From JAVKBW01 sp964352715 (GTDB lineage: Bacteria > Pseudomonadota > Alphaproteobacteria > UBA8366 > Aestuariispiraceae), in the NCBI GenBank assembly GCA_964352715.1, contig CAYGSU010000038.1:1-39245 (forward strand): 39,245 nt of DNA. Reading direction: 5' to 3'. How positions within the stretch are numbered: the first letter of the stretch is position 1; each line of letters opens with the position of its first letter. The notes under the pieces were generated by a model that saw only the letters and a program-made list of their open reading frames with translations, searched no databases and had not been told where the DNA came from. Made by a program: the position numbers and the translations under genes. Shown here piece by piece: positions 8,635-15,839 of the stretch.

Positions 8635-9429
8635 TCAGGGTTTTCGCGCCCTGAGATGCGTCGGTCTGAGTTCGCCCTGATCCAGCACCACAATCATCTT
8701 TTTCCAGACATCGACCTGACGGTCCAGAAACTGCTTTCCGACGGTGGATTCCAGCCGTTCGTGCAACGCGCCGGCAAGGTTTTCGAGTTCCCGCCGCGCC
8801 TCTTGCCTGTACCAGGCATTGCGGTCGGTGATGCGAATATCAACGAAGCCCGCCTCTTCAAGCGCCGCCTTGTAGACCTCCGCCGAGGCAAGCCCGAAAT
8901 CCAGCCCCTCGGCCGAGACATAGGCCTTCATTTGCGGTGACGGATCGCCGGAATAGCCCGCCAGCCAGTCGCTGGCGGAAAACCAGCCGCCGGGTTTCAG
9001 GCACCGGAAGATATCGGCGGCAAGGGTGTGCTTGTCGGCGATGTGGATGATCGAATCCTTGCTGAACACAATGTCCAGACTGTCAGCGTCGAAGGGCAGC
9101 GGGCCGGGTTCGACAAGACGGAACGTTGCCGTCTCCTGCAAGCCTGTGCGCTCGGCAAGCGTCTCGCAGGCCTCGATCAGATTGTCCTCGATATCGATAC
9201 CGATGATGCCGGAAACACCGTAATTGCCGGCAATGTGAAGCGTCGCGCCGCCAAGCCCGCAGCCGATATCGATGGCGGAGAAACCCGAAAGATCCATGCC
9301 GTCAAGGATGCGGTCCACCTCGTCCGTGCCGCCCGGCGACAGGAACCCCGCCCCCCACACTGCTTCCAGCACGGCGATCATGTCGTCGTCGTATTCCAGT
9401 TCGGGTTCGATATCGTCGGATGGTGTCAT
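8635..9429 (-). CDS. SAM-dependent methyltransferase, phosphoethanolamine N-methyltransferase-like
   Basis: A 264-residue class I methyltransferase. Motif I is AIDIGCGLGG at about residues 52-61, the acidic residue is in IGIDIEDN, the motif IV region is LDIVFSKDSIIHI, and the post-motif is LKPGGWFSASDW. The stretch YDDDMIAVLEAVWGAGFLSPGG before motif I corresponds to the substrate-side helix (FGxGFxSxGG) of phosphoethanolamine N-methyltransferases of plants and Plasmodium. This supports, without proving, a choline-head-group or related small-amine acceptor. The gene is divergent from an enolase-superfamily gene and close to the methylated-amine locus. Alternative: a sarcosine/dimethylglycine or other small-molecule methyltransferase. 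Confidence 0.8.
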   Translation of the reverse strand: MTPSDDIEPELEYDDDMIAVLEAVWGAGFLSPGGTDEVDRILDGMDLSGFSAIDIGCGLGGATLHIAGNYGVSGIIGIDIEDNLIEACETLAERTGLQETATFRLVEPGPLPFDADSLDIVFSKDSIIHIADKHTLAADIFRCLKPGGWFSASDWLAGYSGDPSPQMKAYVSAEGLDFGLASAEVYKAALEEAGFVDIRITDRNAWYRQEARRELENLAGALHERLESTVGKQFLDRQVDVWKKMIVVLDQGELRPTHLRARKP

Positions 9430-9467
9430 CAGGTCATTCTCCGCTGTTTTTTGTGTTTTAACATCAA

Positions 9468-9496
9468 TTGGCGTCGATCCGAAGTTACTCTAGACT
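9468..9496 (+). promoter_or_regulatory. Candidate sigma-70 promoter for the enolase-superfamily gene
   Basis: TTGGCG (9468-9473) and TAGACT (9491-9496) are separated by 17 bases. They lie 49 bases before the ATG at 9546, which itself has a strong GGAGGAG at 9531-9537 with an eight-base spacer. This ribosome site also decides the start against in-frame codons further upstream. Confidence 0.45.
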
Positions 9497-9545
9497 ATGT
9501 GATTCGGGCCCACCGCCGAAACGACCCGCTGGAGGAGAGTATCGA

Positions 9546-10646
9546 ATGAAAATCACCCGTGTCACCCCGTTTCTGGTTGGCCCCAAACCGAGTTCGGACG
9601 GCTGGTCCCATGGGCAGATCGTCATTTTTGTGAAGCTCGAAACGGATACCGGCCTGATTGGATGGGGCGAGGCCTACGCGCTCGACATTCGGCAGCGGGC
9701 GATCAGCGAAATTATCCTCGCGCTGGGCGAAGCCGTGAAGCAGATGGCCCAGGCCACACCACGGGCGTTTCTGCACAACATTGCCAGGCCGCTGGAAAGC
9801 AAGCATCCGGGTATCGACTATGCTTCTGCGGTAAGCGCCATCGAAATCGCGCTGTGGGACCTGCTCGGAAAATCTCTGGGTCAACCCGTGCATGCGCTGC
9901 TTGGCGGCGCACTTGTCGACAGGATACCGGTTTATGCCAATGCATGGGATTTCCCGACACAGCCGGCAGACGCTGTTGCCGAACGCTGCGCCAGGATGCG
10001 ATCCGAAGGGTATCGGGCAGTCAAGATCTACCCCTTGCGGCGGCCGAAACTGGCGGATGCCGAGGCCTGTCTTCGGCTGACACGGGAAGCGGTCGGGCCG
10101 GATACCGACATCATGCTCGATTTTTCGGTGCAGACCGACCCGAGGCACGCCCTGCGCGCCGCCCATCTGTTCGAGCCCTATAACCCGTACTGGATCGAAG
10201 AGCCGATCGCCGGCGACGATCTCGATGCCATGGCCGAATTCCGCGCCAATGTGAAAAGCCGCGTCACGACTGGCGAACGGCAATCCGGCATCCGACATTA
10301 CCGCAATGTTGTCATGAAACGCGCTGCCGATGTGCTGAACCCCGACATTGCCGGGGCCGGCGGAATCCTGGAAATGCTGGATATCGGCGCCATGGCGAAC
10401 GCCCATTCGGTGAAGATATCGCCGCACAGCTGGAACAGCACGACCGTCGCCTTTCTCGCCATGCTTCATGTCTGCGCCGTGATGCCGAATTCCATCTATG
10501 CAGAGCTCTATTACGACTATCTGGAATTAGGGAACGAATTCGCCGACTGCGATTATGTCATCAAGGACGGTTACGCCAGTCTGCCGCTAAAACCCGGGCT
10601 TGGCATCGAGATGGACGAAAAAGCGCTAACATCCCTGGCGCCGTGA
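9546..10646 (+). CDS. Mandelate racemase/muconate lactonizing enzyme family protein (MR subgroup)
   Basis: A 366-residue enolase-superfamily enzyme, which abstracts a proton alpha to a carboxylate using a Mg2+ site in a beta-barrel. The N-terminal capping domain ends near residue 125. In the barrel, Lys160 lies in AVKIYP, the metal ligands are Asp192 (MLDFSVQTDP), Glu218 (YWIEEP) and Glu244 (TTGERQ), and the mandelate-racemase-type His-Asp dyad is Asp267 (NPDIAGAGG) with His294 (ISPHSWNS). The His-Asp dyad points to racemisation or acid-sugar dehydration and argues against a lactonizing-type role. The precise substrate is unknown. It stands between a phosphoethanolamine-methyltransferase-like gene (divergent) and the amine dehydrogenase (convergent, ten bases apart), so a shared function is only suggestive. 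Confidence 0.88.
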   Translation: MKITRVTPFLVGPKPSSDGWSHGQIVIFVKLETDTGLIGWGEAYALDIRQRAISEIILALGEAVKQMAQATPRAFLHNIARPLESKHPGIDYASAVSAIEIALWDLLGKSLGQPVHALLGGALVDRIPVYANAWDFPTQPADAVAERCARMRSEGYRAVKIYPLRRPKLADAEACLRLTREAVGPDTDIMLDFSVQTDPRHALRAAHLFEPYNPYWIEEPIAGDDLDAMAEFRANVKSRVTTGERQSGIRHYRNVVMKRAADVLNPDIAGAGGILEMLDIGAMANAHSVKISPHSWNSTTVAFLAMLHVCAVMPNSIYAELYYDYLELGNEFADCDYVIKDGYASLPLKPGLGIEMDEKALTSLAP

Positions 10647-10656
10647 TTCTTGAAGT

Positions 10657-12732
10657 CTAGCCACCAAGTTCCAGATCGTACTTTACGGTCTTGAAAGGCA
10701 CCTTGTCGCGGTCAATCTCGACATCGAGTTCCCGCGCATAGCGATGACCTTCATAAACCGCTGCGGCAATGGTGGCCGGGCCGTAACAGTCGCCGATACG
10801 GCGCACGGTCCTGATGCCGGCTGCTTCCAGCTTTTCAGGGTCTGAACTCAATGCGTCATACAGGCTGTCATTCGGCAGGCGCATCGTTACCGGCACCAGC
10901 GTTCCGCTGCGTTCAACCTGTTCGCCTGTCAGATCATTGACCATCGTAACGACACCGTCACCAACGTCTTTGACGCGATGCCGGGGCAGTATCTCCACAC
11001 CCAGACCGATCAACCGTTTTTCAATGTGGCCCTGTTCCAGCGTATACACGGTCCAGGATGCCACGGTTGCGGCCGGCGTCGCCAGCGTTACCGTGTAGCC
11101 TTCCTCGACCAGAAGATCGGCCATCATGCTGCCCATGTAGTAATGGTCGTCATCGAACACCACGACGTGGCCCTTCGGCGGGCGCTTGCCGTCCATGATA
11201 TCGTCCGGGCTGAAGCTTGTCTCGGCATTCGCACCGGGTATCGGGGTGCGAACGGCACGCCCCACGCCATCCCGCCGCCAGCGCGACCCGGTTGCAATGG
11301 CGACATGATCGGCGCCCAGTTCACGCACCTGGTCGGCCGTCAGCTCGCTTTCCAGATACAGATCGACATTGGGCATCGGGGCGATTTGCCCCAGTCGGTA
11401 ATCACGCACCCGGGCCCAGGCATTCAGGTTCGGCAACGCGCTTTCCCGCGTGACACGACCGCCTGCCTCGCCCCGTGCTTCCGCCAGTGTTACCTTGTAG
11501 CCGCGCTTGCCAAGAGAATGCGTGGCTTCAAGGCCCGCCGGTCCTGCCCCGACGACCAGCACATGCGCGTCGGACGCTTTCGGCGTGACCTGTTCCGGAT
11601 GCCAGTTCTTGCGCCATTCCTCACCGAAGGTCGGGTTCTGCGTACACCGGCTGGGCGCGGAAACGTTGTTCCAGGCGGCACAGATATTACAGCCGATGCA
11701 TTCGCGGATATCTTCAATCCGGCCTTCCTCAACCTTTTTCGGCAGGAAGGGATCAGCGATCGATGGGCGCGCCGCGCCGATCAGATCTACAATACCGCGC
11801 TTTATCGCCGAAACCATCGCATCCGGCGAAGTGTACCGGCCGACGGTGGATACTGGTTTCGAGGTGACCTTCTTGACGAAGGCGACGTACTCTTCCTGAT
11901 ACCCTTCTGGCGCGAAGCGCGAGGTCATCGAATCGTTGTCCCAGTCGGCGACATTCACATCCCACATATGTGGGATTTCGGCCATCATCTCGATGGCGTC
12001 GCGGCCTTCGCCTTCCCATTCCAGGCCATCCGGCCCCATCATTTCATCCACGGCGAAACGCGCAACGACGCCCATCGTGTCACCCACAGCGTCGAGTGTG
12101 TCTTCCAGCAGTTCACGATACAGACGCACGCGGTTTTCAAGACTGCCGCCGTATTCATCGCTACGCTGGTTGTGCCGGCGCGCCAGGAAGTGAGACGGCA
12201 TGGTGCCGTCATGCCCTGCATAGACAACGACGATGTCGAACCCGGCCTTGCGCGCGCGCAGGGCAGCGTCGCGATGCCAGCGGCGGTAGTCGCGGATATC
12301 CTGCCGGTCCATGGCGCGCGCCTGAACCGGATGGTTCAGCCAGCTCACCGGCCGATGCATCGGGCCGATCGGTACTTCCCGGCTGTAAAGGTTGCCTGTG
12401 TCATGGCCGTTGTGGACCAGTTCCACGGCGGCAAGCCCGCCGTGCTTGTGAACGGCGTTGCACATGCCGGCCAGATACGGAATGTCCGTATCGTCCCACA
12501 GCTTGGTTTCGCAGTACGAGGTGGTATCAGCCGTCGGGTGAAAGTCACATTGTTCCGTCGAGACTATGCCCCAGCCCCCTTCGGCTTTCATGCCGCGCAT
12601 CGCGACCATGCTGTCCGGGTAAAGACGCCCCATGCCGTTGCAATGGGGAACCTGATAGAACCGGTTCTTGGTGGTTACCGGCCCGATCTTGACGGGTTCG
12701 AACAGGATATCGTATCGGGGATCTCGGGGCAT
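10657..12732 (-). CDS. Dimethylamine/trimethylamine dehydrogenase-like iron-sulfur flavoprotein
   Basis: A 691-residue homologue of Methylophilus trimethylamine dehydrogenase, which oxidatively N-demethylates an amine to a lower amine plus formaldehyde and passes electrons to ETF. It has an old-yellow-enzyme barrel (about 1-380), then ADP/FAD-type Rossmann domains (VLVVGAGPAG near 391). Cys31 in FYQVPHC aligns with the Cys that forms 6-S-cysteinyl FMN. Cys345, Cys348, Cys351 and Cys363 match the 4Fe-4S ligands. Tyr171, His174 and Asp267 match the active-site Tyr169, His172 and Asp267. In the substrate aromatic bowl Trp264 and a Trp at 354 are kept, while the Tyr60 position is Gln61, the exchange I recall for dimethylamine dehydrogenase. 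A secondary amine substrate is therefore favoured. Histamine dehydrogenase, with Asp at the Trp355 position, is less likely. It follows the TetR gene by 22 bases. Confidence 0.9.
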   Translation of the reverse strand: MPRDPRYDILFEPVKIGPVTTKNRFYQVPHCNGMGRLYPDSMVAMRGMKAEGGWGIVSTEQCDFHPTADTTSYCETKLWDDTDIPYLAGMCNAVHKHGGLAAVELVHNGHDTGNLYSREVPIGPMHRPVSWLNHPVQARAMDRQDIRDYRRWHRDAALRARKAGFDIVVVYAGHDGTMPSHFLARRHNQRSDEYGGSLENRVRLYRELLEDTLDAVGDTMGVVARFAVDEMMGPDGLEWEGEGRDAIEMMAEIPHMWDVNVADWDNDSMTSRFAPEGYQEEYVAFVKKVTSKPVSTVGRYTSPDAMVSAIKRGIVDLIGAARPSIADPFLPKKVEEGRIEDIRECIGCNICAAWNNVSAPSRCTQNPTFGEEWRKNWHPEQVTPKASDAHVLVVGAGPAGLEATHSLGKRGYKVTLAEARGEAGGRVTRESALPNLNAWARVRDYRLGQIAPMPNVDLYLESELTADQVRELGADHVAIATGSRWRRDGVGRAVRTPIPGANAETSFSPDDIMDGKRPPKGHVVVFDDDHYYMGSMMADLLVEEGYTVTLATPAATVASWTVYTLEQGHIEKRLIGLGVEILPRHRVKDVGDGVVTMVNDLTGEQVERSGTLVPVTMRLPNDSLYDALSSDPEKLEAAGIRTVRRIGDCYGPATIAAAVYEGHRYARELDVEIDRDKVPFKTVKYDLELGG

Positions 12733-12754
12733 GGGGCACTCACTTCAATGTTCG

Positions 12755-13429
12755 TCAATTGTCGTTCACGGGCTGTTTGGCCAGTTTCATGATGTCGCCG
12801 GCCCGGCTTGGAAATATGGTTGAAAGAAGGGTTCCTGCGGCAAGCCGGGCGTCTTCAGCGGTCATATGCGACGGGGAATAGTACAGCCGGATCCAGACGC
12901 CTTCGACAACCGTTTCAAGGGTCTGTGCAACCGTTTTCGGTGTCCAGATCGTCTTCGCCATGTATTCCCGGGCTTCTTCGCACAATTTTTGTAAAACAGC
13001 CTGCCGCTCATCATCGAACTGCTCGTATATCTCGTTCAGGTCCGCGTGTCGTGAGGCTGCGGGCCAGAAGGAGTTCCAGAACGCAATATCGTTTTTGGTC
13101 AGCAGCTTCGGATCCATCGAGGCAAAAACCAGGGCTGAAATCTGATCAACCGGGTCAGGCCCGACATCGGACAGCGTATCCGTCCACGTCTTTCTGTACT
13201 CATCGAGACGAGACCGGAATGCTTCGTACAGCAGCGATTGCTTGTTCTTGAAGTAGAAAACAGCCGTGCCCTGCGAAAGTCCCGACGCCTTGGCGACGGT
13301 CGCCAGGGTTGTCGCCGACAGGCCGTGTTTGACGATAGACTGGATGGCCGCATCAATAAGCTGTTTTCGCCGGCGATTGGCGTTATCGACATTTTCGCCC
13401 TTTGGTCTTCCAACCCGCGATGTCTTCAT
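12755..13429 (-). CDS. TetR-family transcriptional regulator, BetI-like
   Basis: A 224-residue one-component repressor candidate. The N-terminal helix-turn-helix is at about residues 22-68 (QLIDAAIQSIVKHGLSATTL, then VAKASGLSQGTAVFYFKNKQSLL). The C-terminal ligand domain has the BetI-type blocks IAFWNSFWPAASRH, followed by LNEIYEQFDDERQAV. BetI represses choline-glycine betaine genes, and relatives sense quaternary or methylated amines. It is the first gene of a likely two-gene transcript with the amine dehydrogenase and is divergent from the seven-gene transporter/oxidase run across 224 bases. That position makes it the obvious local regulator of both. The ATG at 13429 gives a normal family N terminus with a basic leader (GRPKGEN). 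Confidence 0.88.
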   Translation of the reverse strand: MKTSRVGRPKGENVDNANRRRKQLIDAAIQSIVKHGLSATTLATVAKASGLSQGTAVFYFKNKQSLLYEAFRSRLDEYRKTWTDTLSDVGPDPVDQISALVFASMDPKLLTKNDIAFWNSFWPAASRHADLNEIYEQFDDERQAVLQKLCEEAREYMAKTIWTPKTVAQTLETVVEGVWIRLYYSPSHMTAEDARLAAGTLLSTIFPSRAGDIMKLAKQPVNDN

Positions 13430-13553
13430 TTTTACAAATCCGCATTAAGATTATTTTGGGAACAGGCAATCATATCCTGATCGTGCCCCGATGCTTTTGG
13501 TAACGGGAAAACCCTAGCAGTCGATCAGACACTGTGAAAATATATTTTTTGAA

Positions 13554-13616
13554 TGACCGCTCAGATAAATTAATTGACTCTCATGCTGAAACAAAAATAG
13601 GCTTTCAATGAGTCAA
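13554..13616. promoter_or_regulatory. Candidate operator and promoter region between TetR and binding-protein genes
   Basis: The 224-base divergent spacer holds three signals. An interrupted palindrome TGACCGCTCA (13554-13563) reads TGAnCGnTCA on both strands, typical of TetR-family operator cores. An exact inverted repeat consists of TTGACTC (13574-13580) and GAGTCAA (13610-13616). The TTGACT itself could be a -35 element for the plus-strand operon, with an AT-rich but poor -10 about 17 bases on. The arrangement would let one regulator cover both directions. Pattern only; binding is not shown. Confidence 0.4.
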
Positions 13617-13653
13617 CTCTTAGAAGTTCGCTACAAACAGGGAGACACAACAG

Positions 13654-14784
13654 ATGTCGAATAAAGAAATAAACGTCGATGAAATGATGGAAAAGGCAGC
13701 GGCTGGAAAGTTGTCACGCCGTCAATTCAGTCAGTTGCTGGGGGCGGCAGGGGTGTCGCTGGTCGCAATGCCTATGTTTTCGCGCTCAACCGAAGCCGCC
13801 GGCGAGGAAGCGTTCTATTTTACCTGGGGCGGTTACGACGTTCCCGAGCTTCTGGGCTATTACCAGGAAAAACACGGCGCGCTGCCGGACATGGCGCCTT
13901 ATGCCAGCAGCAGTGAGGCTTTGACGAAAGTCCAGGCCGGGTTCGAAGTCGACGTCCTGCATCCCTGCAATACAAATATTGGCACGTGGATCGACGCCGG
14001 CGTGGTTCAGCCCTTCGATTTATCCAAACTGCCGAATTGGCCGGACATGATCCCGTCTCTTACGGAAATCGGCCATCGGGGTGACGATCACTACTTTGCC
14101 GCCATGGACTGGGGTCAGAACTCAATCACCTACCGGACCGACCTTGTCGATCTGAAGGGCGAAGAGGAGTCCTGGGGCCTTCTTTGGGACGAGCGTTACG
14201 CCGGAAAGATCGGCGTGCTCGCAAATGAAGGCGACACCTGGTGGTGCGCAGCCATTTATGCCGGCATCCCCTTTGAAGAGATTCACACGGAAGAAAACAT
14301 CGAGAAAGTGGCTGAGCTCTTGAGAAAACAGCAGCCGCTGGTTCTGGCCTACTATGATGATGTGACGACGATGGAACAGTCACTGGCATCCGGCGAGCTT
14401 GTTGCCGCCATGACCTGGAATGAAACACCGACACGGCTGAAAAAAGAAGGCGTGCCTGTGAAGTTCGCCAACCCCAAGGAAGGGGCGCTGACCTGGGTCT
14501 GCGGGGCCGTCGTTCATGCGGATGCAAAGCATGTCGACAAGGCCCATGACGTCATCAACTCGTTGATCAGCCCGGAATCCGGACGTTTCCTGATTGATGA
14601 TTACGGATACGGTCATTCGAATACAAAGGCGTTTGATCTGGTCAGCGAGGAACGGCTTGCCGAGCTCGGTCTGAGCAGAAATCCGACAGAGTTGTTGCAG
14701 TCCGGCAAGTACCAGACAGAGATGACGGTCGAGTTTCAGAGCAAGACAGCGTCGCTGTTCTCGGAAATCAAGGCCGGTTTCTAG
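13654..14784 (+). CDS. ABC transporter substrate-binding protein, family 1 (polyamine PotD-like), Tat-exported
   Basis: A 376-residue periplasmic binding protein. The twin-arginine motif LSRRQFSQLLG is at about residues 20-30, with a hydrophobic core (AAGVSLVAMPMF) and a mature start near EEAFYFTWGGYD. The FTWGGYDVPELL opening, the ASSSEALTKVQAG and DVLHPCNTN blocks, and the later TWNETPTRL belong to the spermidine/putrescine-type binding proteins (PotD/PotF). It is the first gene of the run with a dioxygenase, an amine oxidase, PotB/PotC-type permeases and a PotA-type ATPase, so it is the receptor of that importer. A good GGGAG lies about ten bases upstream of the ATG. The ligand is probably a cationic amine or betaine, inferred from family and neighbours. 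Confidence 0.9.
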   Translation: MSNKEINVDEMMEKAAAGKLSRRQFSQLLGAAGVSLVAMPMFSRSTEAAGEEAFYFTWGGYDVPELLGYYQEKHGALPDMAPYASSSEALTKVQAGFEVDVLHPCNTNIGTWIDAGVVQPFDLSKLPNWPDMIPSLTEIGHRGDDHYFAAMDWGQNSITYRTDLVDLKGEEESWGLLWDERYAGKIGVLANEGDTWWCAAIYAGIPFEEIHTEENIEKVAELLRKQQPLVLAYYDDVTTMEQSLASGELVAAMTWNETPTRLKKEGVPVKFANPKEGALTWVCGAVVHADAKHVDKAHDVINSLISPESGRFLIDDYGYGHSNTKAFDLVSEERLAELGLSRNPTELLQSGKYQTEMTVEFQSKTASLFSEIKAGF

Positions 14785-14814
14785 TCAGTTTCTAATTCGA
14801 AATGCACGTAAGCC

Positions 14815-14844
14815 CGCCCACCGCATGACTTTATGCGGTGGGTG
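14815..14844 (+). repeat. Intercistronic stem-loop after the binding-protein gene
   Basis: A ten-base-pair perfect stem, 14817-14826 with 14833-14842 (CCCACCGCAT / ATGCGGTGGG), has a six-base loop and extends by a G-T and a C-G pair. No T run follows, so it is not a typical terminator. Its place between the binding-protein gene and the enzyme genes fits an mRNA-stabilising or attenuating hairpin that keeps binding protein in excess. Confidence 0.65.
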
Positions 14845-14869
14845 CGGTTTACAGTAGTGGAGGACATAT

Positions 14870-15751
14870 ATGCCAATCGTAGCTCTCGACAAAGATGTTG
14901 ATGCAGAACAGGTTGTATCAATTCTTCGTCGCGATGGCGCCGTCATCGTCAAGGATCTTGTTGATAACGATATCGTGGATGCCGTTCGCGCCGAACTTCG
15001 GCCGGAACTGGATGCGCAAGGGCTTGCTTCGGAGAGCAATTTCAACGGGTCGCTGACAAACCGGATAAGCAAGGTGCTGGCCGTCGCGCCAAGCGCCGCC
15101 GCAATCGTCGACCACGATATGGTTGTCGATGTTGCGAACGAAATCCTTCTGCCGCATTGCGCCAACTATCACATCGGCAGCATGACGGCGATCGAGATTC
15201 TGCCCGGTGAAGGGGCCCAGGCGCTGCATCGTGACGACACACCGTTTCCGATCGATCATGCCGGCATGGAACTTCAGATTGGCGTCATGTGGTCGCTGGA
15301 AGACTTTACGGAAGAAAATGGCGGCACCCGCGTCGTGCTGGGCAGCCATCGGTTCCTCCGCGCCTGGCATCTACCGCATCTTGATAGCTGGGAATCTGCC
15401 ATAATGCCCAAGGGTTCGGCCCTGTTTTATCTGGGGTCGATGTGGCATGGCGGGGGTGCGAACAGAAGCAATGCGCCCCGTATGGGCCTGATCAATGTTT
15501 ATTCCCTCGGCTGGCTGCGGCAGGAATCAAACCAGTATCTGAACCATCCGCCGGAAATCGCCGCCAAGTTTTCACCGCGTTTGCGGGCCCTGCTGGGCTA
15601 TACACCGCATGGAAAAGGCGACGATCAGTGCGGTGCTTTCCGTGGCGAGTGTTCTGCGTGGGTGGCCGACCCCCCTGTTCCCGCCTGGCGCGAAAACCGC
15701 GGCGGTTATGTCGGAACGGCCGACGATGTGAAAGCGCAAGCCGGTGTCTGA
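14870..15751 (+). CDS. Phytanoyl-CoA dioxygenase (PhyH) family 2-oxoglutarate/Fe(II) oxygenase
   Basis: A 293-residue predicted non-haem iron oxygenase that couples 2-oxoglutarate decarboxylation to hydroxylation or N-dealkylation of a small substrate. The facial triad is visible: His120 and Asp122 (ALHRDDTP) and His193 (MWHGGG), with Arg204 (NAPRMGL) placed to bind 2-oxoglutarate. The MELQIGVMWSLEDFTEENGGTR and VLGSHRF blocks are typical of PhyH proteins. The start is supported by GGAGGAC before ATG 14870. It lies between the binding protein and the amine oxidase in one run, implying that it acts on the imported compound. Which atom it hydroxylates cannot be told from sequence. Confidence 0.88.
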   Translation: MPIVALDKDVDAEQVVSILRRDGAVIVKDLVDNDIVDAVRAELRPELDAQGLASESNFNGSLTNRISKVLAVAPSAAAIVDHDMVVDVANEILLPHCANYHIGSMTAIEILPGEGAQALHRDDTPFPIDHAGMELQIGVMWSLEDFTEENGGTRVVLGSHRFLRAWHLPHLDSWESAIMPKGSALFYLGSMWHGGGANRSNAPRMGLINVYSLGWLRQESNQYLNHPPEIAAKFSPRLRALLGYTPHGKGDDQCGAFRGECSAWVADPPVPAWRENRGGYVGTADDVKAQAGV

Positions 15752-15826
15752 TAGGAACGCCTGCAGAACCGGCCTGCCCTCCCTTGACCGGGGGACCAAG
15801 CCGCATGAATGATTCCTGCGCAGGTC

Positions 15827-15831
15827 GGGAG
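15827..15831 (+). promoter_or_regulatory. Shine-Dalgarno GGGAG that decides an apparent CTG start
   Basis: GGGAG at 15827-15831 lies eight bases before CTG 15840. The downstream reading frame has no ATG, GTG or TTG between its upstream stop (TGA 15810-15812) and the start of the FAD-binding motif, so this site marks CTG as the likely initiation codon. A nine-codon ATG frame (15805-15834) ends five bases before the CTG and could couple translation. Confidence 0.5.
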
Positions 15832-15839
15832 TAAAGGTT

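Noticed and set aside
8446..8640. Integration site at the tRNA-Ser 3' end
   Set aside because: No integrase gene and no second copy of the tRNA 3' end were seen, and flanking genes look like ordinary chromosome.
10657..12732. Assignment of the flavoprotein as dimethylglycine demethylase (DgcA-like)
   Set aside because: DgcA-type proteins, as I recall them, lack the RFYQVPHC flavinylation cysteine context seen here; this protein tracks trimethylamine dehydrogenase closely through the barrel.
10978..12792. 604-codon plus-strand open frame antisense to the amine dehydrogenase
   Set aside because: The minus strand encodes a full-length protein with every cofactor residue in place; the antisense frame shows no family similarity.
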